Both the position numbers and the translations under genes were made by a program. The notes beneath the pieces were generated by a model, which was given only the letters and a program-made list of their open reading frames with translations, made no database searches and was not told where the DNA came from. Positions 1-6,395 of a stretch of DNA of 8,581 nucleotides are shown here, piece after piece. This stretch comes from an alpha proteobacterium 3107 (lineage in GTDB: Bacteria; Pseudomonadota; Alphaproteobacteria; Rhodobacterales; Rhodobacteraceae). The stretch is from contig JPPB01000311.1 of the NCBI GenBank assembly GCA_001483205.1, positions 1 to 8,581 on the forward strand. The letters are read 5' to 3'. The first letter of the stretch is position 1; the number at the start of each line of letters is the position of its first letter.

Positions 1-174
1 TATGGCAAGGGCATCGCCAATGTGGAGTGCCGGGAAAAGCGCCCGCCCAGGCAGGCGGCTGCCCGGCTCGGTCAATATACAGAGGTCTCTGGACTCAAAA
101 TCCGGGCGTCACGCCGCACCCCCCGAAATGCACCCTTCCCCGTATCCGGCGAAACCGCTATGGACGCCCCCTGA
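1..174 (+). CDS. Possible 3' end of an upstream gene (weak)
   Basis: Frame 1 is open from the window edge to a TGA at 172-174, giving 57 residues that begin [14 protein letters not shown]. The first 16 codons mostly end in G or C, as real genes here do. The TGA lies just before the cobQ ribosome binding site, which would suit an operon. Against it, the other two forward frames are also open here, and from base 49 the frame runs through a copy of a dispersed repeat, so the true stop or the true gene may be elsewhere. I do not recognise the peptide. If real, its C-terminal tail would be partly repeat-encoded. Sequence to the left of the window would decide this. Confidence 0.2.
   Translation, partial: YGKGIANVECREKRPPRQAAARLGQYTEVSGLKIRASRRTPRNAPFPVSGETAMDAP
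49..90 (+). repeat. Dispersed repeat, copy A (half element)
   Basis: Bases 49-78 are an exact 30-base inverted match to 3731-3760. The match is followed by the family core CAATATACAGAGGTCTCT at 73-90. Only one half of the element seen at 3724-3838 is recognisable, so this is a truncated or diverged copy. It lies about 100 bases upstream of the cobQ start and adds no stop codon in the cobQ frame, so an automatic start call could wrongly extend CobQ through it. Confidence 0.75.
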
Positions 175-188
175 ACAGAAGGACACAC

Positions 189-1643
189 ATGACCAGGGCA
201 ATCATGATTCAGGGGGCCGGGTCGAACGTGGGAAAATCCACAATCGTCGCCGGGCTTGCGCGGGCCTTTGCCCGGCGCGGCCTGACCGTGCGCCCGTTCA
301 AACCGCAAAACATGTCGAATAATGCCGCCGTGACCGCGAATGGCGGCGAGATCGGCCGTGCGCAGGCGTTGCAGGCCCGTGCCGCCCGCATCCCCCCCCA
401 TACCGACATGAACCCGGTCCTGCTGAAACCCGAATCCGAGCGCGGCGCGCAGGTCATCGTTCAGGGCCAGCGGTTCGGAACGCTGGATGCGCGCGCCTTC
501 GGCAGGATGAAGGGGCGGCTGATGCCCCGGATTCTGGACAGCTTTCACCGGCTGTCCGCCGGGGCCGATCTGGTGCTGGTCGAGGGCGCGGGCAGCCCGG
601 CAGAAACTAACCTGCGCGCGGGCGACATCGCCAATATGGGCTTTGCCGAGGCCGCCGGGGTGCCGGTGGTTCTGGTGGGTGACATCGACCGGGGCGGGGT
701 GATTGCGCAGATGGTGGGCAGCAAGGTGGTTCTGGCCCCGAAAGACGCTGACCGCATCGTTGCCTTTCTGATCAACAGGTTCCGGGGCGATCCGGCGCTT
801 TTTGACGCGGGCCTGCGGGAGATCGGGCGGCGCACCGGCTGGCCGTCTCTGGGCGTTGTGCCGTGGTTCACGGACGTCGCCAAACTGCCCGCCGAGGATG
901 TGCTTGACATTGCTTCCGGCCACTCGGGGGCCTTTCATGTGGCGGTGCCGAAACTGCCCCGCATTGCCAATTTCGATGATCTGGACCCGTTGTCGCAGGA
1001 ACCTGATGTCCGGGTTTCGGTGATTGCGCCGGGCACGGCTCTGCCGGGGGACGCAAACCTTGTGCTGATCCCCGGCAGCAAGGCGACAATCGCTGATCTG
1101 GCGGCGTTCCGGGCCGAGGGGTGGGAAACCGACCTGCGCGCGCATCTGCGCCGGGGCGGGCATGTGCTGGGCATTTGCGGCGGGTATCAGATGCTGGGGC
1201 GGGAGATCATCGACGAAGACGGCATAGAGGGCCGCCCCGGACGGTATGAGGGCCTGGGCCTGTTGGATATATCAACGGTGATGACGCCGGAAAAGCGTCT
1301 GGCGCTGACCGGGGCGCGCTATGTGCCGACGGGGGATGCCGTTGAGGGGTATGAGATTCATCTGGGCGTGACCACCGGCCCCGATTGCGCCCGCGCCTGG
1401 TTGCAGACGGCGAACGGGCCGGAAGGGGCCGAAAGCACCGATGGCCGGGTGCGCGGGTGTTACCTGCACGGGCTGTTCGGCTCTGACGGGTTTCGGGCGG
1501 CGTTTCTGCGAGAGCTGGGCGGGGCGGCGTCCGGGATGCGCTACGGGCCGGGGGTGGATCAGACGCTGGATGCGCTGGCCGACCATCTGGAGCAGCACAT
1601 CGACACGGACCGGTTGCTGGCGCTGAGCAGAGAGGTGGGATGA
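189..1643 (+). CDS. cobQ: Cobyric acid synthase CobQ
   Basis: Glutamine-dependent amidotransferase of cobalamin (B12) synthesis. The family performs ATP-dependent amidation of the b, d, e and g carboxylates of adenosylcobyrinic acid a,c-diamide to give cobyric acid, in the cytoplasm. The 484-residue product has the usual length and both domains. The N-terminal P-loop synthetase domain has [10 protein letters not shown] at residues 9-18, followed by the family's [10 protein letters not shown] and VEGAGSPAE segments. The C-terminal class-I glutaminase-type domain has Cys330 in [10 protein letters not shown] and His427 in CYLHGLF, with YEIHLG at 388-393. The ATG at 189 is chosen because AGAAGGA (177-183) precedes it by 5 bases and [13 protein letters not shown] matches the family's N-terminus. 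The frame stays open far upstream, but only through a repeat. An 8-C run (392-399) lies in the coding region. The gene is convergent with the next one, with a 20-base gap and no obvious terminator. No other cob gene is visible in the window. Confidence 0.97.
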   Translation: MTRAIMIQGAGSNVGKSTIVAGLARAFARRGLTVRPFKPQNMSNNAAVTANGGEIGRAQALQARAARIPPHTDMNPVLLKPESERGAQVIVQGQRFGTLDARAFGRMKGRLMPRILDSFHRLSAGADLVLVEGAGSPAETNLRAGDIANMGFAEAAGVPVVLVGDIDRGGVIAQMVGSKVVLAPKDADRIVAFLINRFRGDPALFDAGLREIGRRTGWPSLGVVPWFTDVAKLPAEDVLDIASGHSGAFHVAVPKLPRIANFDDLDPLSQEPDVRVSVIAPGTALPGDANLVLIPGSKATIADLAAFRAEGWETDLRAHLRRGGHVLGICGGYQMLGREIIDEDGIEGRPGRYEGLGLLDISTVMTPEKRLALTGARYVPTGDAVEGYEIHLGVTTGPDCARAWLQTANGPEGAESTDGRVRGCYLHGLFGSDGFRAAFLRELGGAASGMRYGPGVDQTLDALADHLEQHIDTDRLLALSREVG

Positions 1644-1663
1644 GGTGCTGGTTTCAGGGGTCT

Positions 1664-2188
1664 TTATTCGGCCTTCCACGCCTCAAGCATGTTGCGGATT
1701 TCGTTCCGCACGGATTTGCGGACATCGCGAAGGATTCGCTCCCCCAGCTCGCCCTGCAATTCCCGGCACATGATTTCATGCACCATCTGGTGCAGCCTGT
1801 CTTGATCAGCAGGATCGGTCGGGGCCGGGGCCTCATCCGCGCTCCGGGGAGTGCCCGGCTCCTCGTCGCCAGTATCGATCAGGGGGAAGTCTTCCGCTGC
1901 CCCGACCGGTGATATGGGCCGGGCGATGTGGGCTTCCGGCTCCGGTTCTTGTGCCTGCGCCTCTGGTTCTTCCGCCCTCTCCCCCGGCCCGGAGTCGCCG
2001 AACACCGTTCGGGAATCGTCCGCGGCCCCGGTTTCCTCGTAAACCCGGTGGGCCTCTGTCAGAACGAATCGACCGGCGTGGCCCGGCTCCGTCTGGTCCG
2101 CGGCCTCGGGAGTGGCGGAAACAAGCCGACGCACGGAATCCAGAACATGTTCTATTTCCGCGTCAGAGTCAGAGGATTTTTGCGGCAT
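1664..2188 (-). CDS. PopZ/DUF2497-like small acidic protein
   Basis: A 174-residue protein in three parts. The N-terminal helix DAEIEHVLDSVRRLVS (about 9-24), followed by FVLTEAHRVYEE, resembles the start of DUF2497/PopZ-type proteins. A long middle (about 55-130) is rich in Glu, Pro, Ala and Asp and probably disordered. The C-terminal helical segment (131-174) is charged, with ELQGELGERILRDVRKSVRN, a pattern I associate with Rhodobacteraceae proteins encoded next to tolC. PopZ in Caulobacter is a self-assembling polar organising protein with this helix/acidic-linker/helix plan. A polar scaffold role here is inference only, as the C-terminus has diverged. No signal peptide or membrane segment is seen. 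The ATG at 2188 is preferred over an upstream TTG (2200) or ATG (2191) because GGAAAGA sits just before it. It is the last gene of the tolC group, 97 bases after tolC. Confidence 0.6.
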   Translation of the reverse strand: MPQKSSDSDAEIEHVLDSVRRLVSATPEAADQTEPGHAGRFVLTEAHRVYEETGAADDSRTVFGDSGPGERAEEPEAQAQEPEPEAHIARPISPVGAAEDFPLIDTGDEEPGTPRSADEAPAPTDPADQDRLHQMVHEIMCRELQGELGERILRDVRKSVRNEIRNMLEAWKAE

Positions 2189-2218
2189 CATTCTTTCCAA
2201 GTTCGCCCGGACAACGGG

Positions 2219-2247
2219 AATCTATCGCGGCCCAAAGGACAGCACAA
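2219..2247 (-). promoter_or_regulatory. Candidate sigma70-type promoter for the PopZ-like gene
   Basis: On the minus strand, TTGTGC (2247-2242) and TAGATT (2224-2219) are separated by exactly 17 bases and lie about 30 bases upstream of the ATG at 2188. The -35 matches the consensus at 3 of 6 positions and the -10 at 4 of 6, so this could be chance. If real, the gene could be expressed independently of tolC. Confidence 0.3.
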
Positions 2248-2285
2248 CCGTCAGGACGAAATTCTGCCCGTCCGCGTGGCCGGGT

Positions 2286-3671
2286 TCACTCCCGCCCCAG
2301 CCGCTCCAGAAGCGCATCAAGCCTCTGCCCCTGTTCGCTCTCCCCGCGCCACGGCGCATCCTTAACCGCGTCATAATACTCCGCCGGATCATAGGCGACG
2401 ACCCCCAAATCCAGATGGCGCACCGTCAGATACCCCATCGCCGCCAACAGGTTATATGCGGCAATCTGGGCGTCGGTCTCTGCCGAAACCCGGTTCGCCC
2501 GCGCATCCAGCAATTCCTGCTCTGCATCCAGCACGTCCAGAGTGGTGCGCGCGCCCAAAGACGCCTCTTCCCGTGTGCCGCTATAGGCGATGTCGGCGGC
2601 GGTGATCTGGCGGTCCGTGGCCTCGATGCTGGATCTGGCAACCGTCAGGCTGGCCCAGGCATTTCCGGCATTCAGTATCACCTGTTGCGTGGCGACCAAC
2701 AGCCCGGCGCGGGCCGCATCACGCTGCGCTGCCCCGCGCCGCTCCAGCGATTTCAACTGCCCGCCCTGATAGAGGGTGCCGCCGATCTGCACCCCCACGG
2801 AACCATTCCGGTTGCCGTTTGCATCAAGCGAAGCACGCCCGGTCAGCGACAGCGAAGGCAGCTTGGCGGTCCCTATCCGCTGCTGGTTCAGGTCGGTCAC
2901 GGTGACCTCTCGCTGCGCGCGCCGCACATCCGGGTGGTTGCGCCGGGCATTTGCCTGCGCTTCCTCCAGCGACCCGGCGGTTTGCGGACGGGCAGGGGCG
3001 GCGGCAAGCGCGCCCGGATACTGCCCGATTGCGGCACGGTATTCCTCGCGCGCCTGTGCGAGCGCGCCTTTTGTCGCCGCCAGCCCGGCCCGCGCAGAAG
3101 CCAGACGCGATTCGGCCAGCGCAACATCGGTGCGCGTGACTTCGCCGACCTCAAACCGGTCCTGCGCCGCTTGCAGCTCCTGCGAAATCAGCCGCACATT
3201 GTTTTCACGCAGGCGGACAAATTCGGTTTCCCGCCGCACCGACATATAGGCCCCGACCGCGCGCAGAAGAACCTGCTGTTCGACACCGATCAGCCCTTCG
3301 CGCGCCGCCATGACGGTTTCCCGTGCCGCGTCGATTGCCAGTTGGTTGCGGCCAAAGTCGAACAGGGTGAGTTCTGCGGTCAGCCCCACGGTGGTGGTCA
3401 GCCGGTCAGCGCCGGATTGCGGTGTGTTGAGCGCATAGTCCGAATTGGCGAAATAGCGGATGACGGGCCGGACGGCAGAGACAGCCGAGGCCACATCTTC
3501 GTCGGCGGCCCGCAACAGGGCGCGATTCTGCTCCAGCAGCCCGCTGTTCTGATACGCCATGATCAGCGCATCCGTCAGGGTTTCGGCCCCGGCAGCTCCG
3601 CCCCCCCCCGCGCCGACAGCGCAGGCCAGCGCGCCCGCCCTGATGCCTTTCCAAAAACGACCGATGCGCAT
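2286..3671 (-). CDS. tolC: TolC-family outer-membrane efflux/type I secretion channel
   Basis: A 461-residue outer-membrane channel protein. The family forms trimers whose beta-barrel crosses the outer membrane and whose helical tunnel spans the periplasm, docking to an inner-membrane pump or ABC exporter plus an adaptor. A signal peptide is visible: basic start MRIGRFWKGIRAG, small hydrophobic stretch, and likely cleavage after AGA (about 29) before ETLTDAL. Two OEP repeats follow, about 32-220 and 235-415. Hallmarks are FEVGEVTRTDVALAESRLAS (173-192) and its counterpart ASLGARTTLDVLDAEQELLD (370-389). No adaptor or ABC partner is encoded in the window, so the substrate is unknown. The ATG at 3671 is chosen for the strong GGAGGG just upstream and the proper signal peptide. 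The frame remains open upstream through a repeat element to an ATG overlapping the methyltransferase stop, which I regard as spurious. A 9-G run falls inside the signal-peptide region. Confidence 0.93.
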   Translation of the reverse strand: MRIGRFWKGIRAGALACAVGAGGGGAAGAETLTDALIMAYQNSGLLEQNRALLRAADEDVASAVSAVRPVIRYFANSDYALNTPQSGADRLTTTVGLTAELTLFDFGRNQLAIDAARETVMAAREGLIGVEQQVLLRAVGAYMSVRRETEFVRLRENNVRLISQELQAAQDRFEVGEVTRTDVALAESRLASARAGLAATKGALAQAREEYRAAIGQYPGALAAAPARPQTAGSLEEAQANARRNHPDVRRAQREVTVTDLNQQRIGTAKLPSLSLTGRASLDANGNRNGSVGVQIGGTLYQGGQLKSLERRGAAQRDAARAGLLVATQQVILNAGNAWASLTVARSSIEATDRQITAADIAYSGTREEASLGARTTLDVLDAEQELLDARANRVSAETDAQIAAYNLLAAMGYLTVRHLDLGVVAYDPAEYYDAVKDAPWRGESEQGQRLDALLERLGRE

Positions 3672-3675
3672 CTGA

Positions 3676-3681
3676 CCCTCC
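3676..3681 (-). promoter_or_regulatory. Ribosome binding site that sets the tolC start
   Basis: GGAGGG on the minus strand, 4 bases before the ATG at 3671 (5 bases if GGAGG is taken as the core). None of the in-frame upstream starts, including the ATG at 3719 and the one overlapping the preceding gene's stop, yields an N-terminus that looks like a signal peptide. Confidence 0.75.
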
Positions 3682-3723
3682 GCATGGCTTTGATCAATGA
3701 CCCGGAACATATCTGTCATAAGC

Positions 3724-3838
3724 CCCCTGCATATTGACCGAGCCGGGCAGCCGCCTGCCTGCCCCCCGGCAGGCGCTGCCCGGTGCAAGCACCGGGCGGA
3801 CGGTTTGGCCACTGACGCGCCAATATGCAGAGGTCTTT
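3724..3838. repeat. Palindromic MITE/REP-like element, copy B (complete)
   Basis: A 110-115 base non-coding element filling most of the gap between the methyltransferase gene and tolC. Its ends are inverted: CTGCATATTG at 3727-3736 against CAATATGCAG at 3821-3830, a perfect 10 bases, or 12 of 13 if extended outward by three. Bases 3731-3760 match 49-78 exactly in inverted orientation. The interior is G/C-rich and foldable. There is no transposase, and I do not recognise the family by name. It could be a non-autonomous mobile element, a REP-type repeat, or a mobile transcript-processing signal. I cannot identify a target-site duplication. Confidence 0.7.
3743..3797. other. Two overlapping, mutually exclusive hairpins inside the repeat
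   Basis: Hairpin 1 pairs CCGGGCAG (3743-3750) with CTGCCCGG (3776-3783) and CGCCTGCC (3752-3759) with GGCAGGCG (3768-3775). This is a 16-bp stem with one bulged C at 3751 and an 8-base loop. Hairpin 2 is the perfect inverted repeat GCCCGGTGC/GCACCGGGC at 3778-3797. The two share bases 3778-3783, so only one can form fully. In the minus-strand transcript they lie between the methyltransferase and tolC. No U-run follows, so a classic intrinsic terminator is not shown; attenuation, RNA stabilisation or processing are possible roles. Confidence 0.6.
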
Positions 3839-4492
3839 TCATAGCGAAAACCCGACCTCTTTTGCAAACCCAGGCAGAACAGGGGCCGAGGCATTGAAGG
3901 CATGACGCCATGTCACATGACCACTGTTCAGATAGCCGACAGAGACCGCCCCCACAGCGCCCTCCATGAACAGCGCGGCAATGCGCCCGCCGTCCTTCAG
4001 TTGAGCGGTCAGGGCCTCGGGCACCTGCTCTACCCCGCCCTCAATCACCATCACATCATACGGCCCGTGTCTGGTCGCGCCCCCGGCCAGCGCGCCCTCG
4101 ACCACGGCGGCACTGTCCGCGCCATAGGTCGAAAGGGTGGATTGCGCCTCTGCCGCCATCTCTGCGTCTTCCTCCACCGCCACAACCACATCGGCCAGAC
4201 GCTCGATCACCGCCGACGAATAGCCAAAGGCGCAGCCAATATCGAGCACGGTTTCGTCCGGCCCGATCCCCAGCGCCTGCAACATCTTTGCAAAGGTGCG
4301 CGGCTCGAGCACGACCCGGCCGCCCCCAAGGTCGATATTGCCGTCGATATAGGCCATTTCCCGGCGGTCATCGGGCAGATATGCCTCTCGCTCGACCGAG
4401 AGCATCGCCTCCAGAACCGGAAATCTGGTGACATCCGCCGGTCTGATCTGGGTATCGACCATGATCCTGCGGCGGGTGGCATAGTCTTTCAT
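3839..4492 (-). CDS. Protein-L-isoaspartate O-methyltransferase-like SAM enzyme
   Basis: A 217-residue cytoplasmic class-I SAM methyltransferase of the PCMT type. In the canonical family the enzyme methylates L-isoaspartyl residues of aged proteins with S-adenosylmethionine to start their repair. The N-terminus MKDYATRRRIMVDTQIRPAD and the SAM-binding motif VLDIGCAFGYSSA (82-94), followed by VVVAVEED (102-109), support the call. Length fits the family. The canonical T-I-S-Q-P-like active-site segment is replaced by GGGRVVLEPRTFAKML (56-71), so repair activity is uncertain and the family assignment does not guarantee function. The ATG at 4492 has GAGG 6 bases upstream. A TTG start at 4555 would add 21 residues but lacks support. 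The gene lies 77 bases after asd and its TGA abuts a dispersed repeat. Proximity to tolC recalls a common Rhodobacteraceae arrangement. Confidence 0.85.
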   Translation of the reverse strand: MKDYATRRRIMVDTQIRPADVTRFPVLEAMLSVEREAYLPDDRREMAYIDGNIDLGGGRVVLEPRTFAKMLQALGIGPDETVLDIGCAFGYSSAVIERLADVVVAVEEDAEMAAEAQSTLSTYGADSAAVVEGALAGGATRHGPYDVMVIEGGVEQVPEALTAQLKDGGRIAALFMEGAVGAVSVGYLNSGHVTWRHAFNASAPVLPGFAKEVGFSL

Positions 4493-4569
4493 CGCGAACC
4501 TCGCGCGGCTGGTGTGGGTCGGGACATTCTTGCCACAGATACCGCACAGCGGCAACGGGGCAGGGCGGC

Positions 4570-5592
4570 TTATCCCTTTTTCAGTATCTCGCGCCCGTAA
4601 AGCTCGGCAATCTGAACCGCGTTCAGCGCCGCCCCCTTGCGCAGATTATCGGACACGCACCACAGGTTCAGGCCGTTTTCGACCGTCGTATCCTGACGAA
4701 TGCGGCTGACAAAGGTGGCGAAATCGCCGACGCATTCAACCGGGGTGACATACCCGCCCGCCTCGCGCTTGTCGATCACCATGATGCCGGGGGCTTCGCG
4801 CAGAATATCACGCGCCTCGTCCTCATCAAGAAACTCCTCGAACTCGATATTGACGGCCTCGGAATGGCCGACAAAGACCGGCACGCGCACACAAGTGGCG
4901 GTGACCTCAATCGCGGGATCAACGATTTTCCGGGTCTCGGCGGCCATTTTCCATTCTTCCCGTGTCTGGCCGTCTTCCAGAAAAGCGTCGATATGGGGGA
5001 TCACGTTAAAGGCGATCTGTTTCGGATAGACCGACGGGGCCACGTCCTGCCCCGGCACATAGACGCCCTTGGTCTGATCCCACAGCTCGTCAATCGCCTG
5101 CTTGCCCGATCCCGAAACCGACTGATAGGTAGAGACAACGACCCGCCTGATCCGGGCGCGGTCATGCAGCGGTTTCAGCGCCACCACCATCTGCGCGGTC
5201 GAGCAGTTGGGGTTGGCGATAATCATCTTGTTGCGATAGCCGGTGATGGCCTCGGAGTTCACTTCCGGCACGATCAGCGGGATGCGCGAATCATAGCGGT
5301 AAAGCGATGAGTTGTCGATCACCAGACACCCGGCGGCGGCGGCGCGGGGGGCGTATTGCTTTGTCGCGTCCGAGCCGATGGCGAACAGAGCGATGTCCCA
5401 GCCGGTGAAATCGAACGTGTCAAGGTCGCGCGTGGTCAGGGTTTTGTCGCCAAAGCCGACCTCGGTGCCGAGCGACCGGCGCGAGGCCAGCGCGGCGATT
5501 TCGTCGGCGGGGAACAGGCGTTCCGCCAGAATGTTCAGCATTTCGCGGCCCACATTTCCCGTGGCACCGGCGACAACGACCTTGTATCCCAT
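4570..5592 (-). CDS. asd: Aspartate-semialdehyde dehydrogenase
   Basis: Catalyses the NADPH-dependent reductive dephosphorylation of L-aspartyl-4-phosphate to L-aspartate-4-semialdehyde, the branch-point step toward lysine/diaminopimelate, threonine and methionine. The 340-residue length is typical. The N-terminal nucleotide-binding motif is VVVAGATGNVGREML (5-19). The catalytic Cys130 lies in IIANPNCSTAQM, Gln157 in STYQSVSGSG, and Arg236 and His243 in RVPVFVGH. The family's C-terminal VSRIRQD segment and the closing NAVQIAE helix are present. All key residues are there, so it should be active. The ATG at 5592 is chosen because MGYKVVVAGATGN is the family N-terminus and AGGAAAGG lies a suitable distance upstream. 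The 22-residue extension to 5658 has no family match. A small hairpin lies in the leader. Confidence 0.97.
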   Translation of the reverse strand: MGYKVVVAGATGNVGREMLNILAERLFPADEIAALASRRSLGTEVGFGDKTLTTRDLDTFDFTGWDIALFAIGSDATKQYAPRAAAAGCLVIDNSSLYRYDSRIPLIVPEVNSEAITGYRNKMIIANPNCSTAQMVVALKPLHDRARIRRVVVSTYQSVSGSGKQAIDELWDQTKGVYVPGQDVAPSVYPKQIAFNVIPHIDAFLEDGQTREEWKMAAETRKIVDPAIEVTATCVRVPVFVGHSEAVNIEFEEFLDEDEARDILREAPGIMVIDKREAGGYVTPVECVGDFATFVSRIRQDTTVENGLNLWCVSDNLRKGAALNAVQIAELYGREILKKG

Positions 5593-5619
5593 TTCGGGCC
5601 TTTCCTGTGTTTTGCGTAT

Positions 5620-5637
5620 CTGTCCGGGGGCGGACAG
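5620..5637 (-). other. Short hairpin in the asd leader
   Basis: CTGTCCG and CGGACAG form a perfect 7-bp stem around a four-base loop, about 28 bases upstream of the asd ATG. There is no following U-run, so it is not an intrinsic terminator as it stands. It may affect mRNA stability or translation, or may be incidental in G/C-rich DNA. Confidence 0.35.
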
Positions 5638-5720
5638 GCGGGGTTTAGCGCAAACCATTGGCGGGTGAAAGGCGGAAGGGCGGGGGGTATGCGGCGATGG
5701 TATCGGGGCTTGGCGGCGGG

Positions 5721-6218
5721 TTAGGCCGCCTGCTCAATCAGTCGCAAAACCTCATCCGGCAACTCAACTTCATAGACTTTCCGAATTTGCTCCGGTTCGG
5801 TGCCGAGTTCATAGGCTCCGGCGCGCACTGCCTTGTCTAACTCTTCATCGGCTTCAAGCCGGGCCTTCACATGCGCAACGCAGGTCTCGAAGATCTCAAA
5901 TTCTTCCTTTCCCCGCGCCTCATCCACAAGACTTAGGGCTTCGCGGGCCGCCCACGCCCTGACGGACAGCCTGCTTGATATTTTCTCGCCAAATTCGCTC
6001 AGGCTGACCGGGCTGTTTGCCTGCACAGATGTCGGTGCCGGCAGGCGGTTGAATATCTTTTTGATGTCTTCCCGAATTTCCGCCACAAGTTTTTCCAGAC
6101 TTCCCAGTCGATTATCCTTGCTGGCGCTCCACCGGGCGATCTTGAAGAGGGTCAAAAGCAATGTCACGGTCAGGCCGAAGACGACCCACCACGGTGTGTT
6201 TGCCGCCCAGTCAGGCAT
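5721..6218 (-). CDS. Single-pass membrane protein with cytoplasmic helical tail, unknown function
   Basis: A 165-residue protein I cannot assign to a characterised family. A hydrophobic segment at about 10-27 (WVVFGLTVTLLLTLFKIA) follows a short N-terminus and is followed by Arg/Lys, suggesting an N-terminal anchor with the rest in the cytoplasm. Residues 36-57 (LGSLEKLVAEIREDIKKIF) look like a coiled coil. Next comes a short proline-containing linker, then SPVSLSEFGEKISSRL (69-84), a segment that recurs, as I recall, in small anchored bacterial hypotheticals. The C-terminal half is acidic and helical. The ATG at 6218 has only a weak AAAAGGG upstream. Third codon positions hold visibly more A and T than in the neighbours, hinting at a later arrival. 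The gene is transcribed in the same direction as asd, ending 128 bases before the asd start, and is divergent from the SDR gene. Confidence 0.75.
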   Translation of the reverse strand: MPDWAANTPWWVVFGLTVTLLLTLFKIARWSASKDNRLGSLEKLVAEIREDIKKIFNRLPAPTSVQANSPVSLSEFGEKISSRLSVRAWAAREALSLVDEARGKEEFEIFETCVAHVKARLEADEELDKAVRAGAYELGTEPEQIRKVYEVELPDEVLRLIEQAA

Positions 6219-6389
6219 CGTTTGACCCTTTTCTTTCGCCTCTGTTGGCCATTGTCCCCCCCCTCTCCGGGCTGAATATCAGAATGAACGGGTTTGCGGA
6301 TGTTTACAAGCCGCTACAAGATGAGGTGTGACACGACGACCATACCAAAACTTGCGCCAATCGCATCGGGCGCACGCACTGGCGTCGCA

Positions 6390-6395
6390 TATAAT
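6390..6395 (+). promoter_or_regulatory. -10-like hexamer upstream of the SDR gene
   Basis: A perfect TATAAT lies 51 bases before the SDR start codon in the divergent intergenic region (6219-6446). No convincing -35 element sits 16-18 bases upstream, so this is only a suggestion. The same region holds an 8-C run at 6256-6263 and otherwise nothing I recognise. Confidence 0.22.

Noticed and set aside
89..105. A 5-bp stem with a 7-base loop CTCAAAA, like the anticodon arm of tRNA-Leu(CAA)
   Set aside because: No acceptor stem, D-arm or T-arm (no GGTTCRA-type loop) is found around it. It is too short to support a tRNA or an attachment site without a matching intact tRNA.
1..188. Cobalamin riboswitch upstream of cobQ
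   Set aside because: No B12-box-like conserved stretch is visible, and much of the region is taken up by the repeat. Sequence further left cannot be judged.
2112..3737. A 541-codon plus-strand open frame opposite tolC
   Set aside because: It is the antisense shadow of a clear TolC gene. Its translation is His/Arg/Pro/Gln-rich without domains, and long antisense frames are common in high-GC genomes.
4493..4555. A TTG-started extension of the methyltransferase carrying LCGICGK, a CxxC resembling half a zinc site
   Set aside because: There is only one Cys pair, no supporting binding site, and the ATG at 4492 has a proper GAGG and the family N-terminus.
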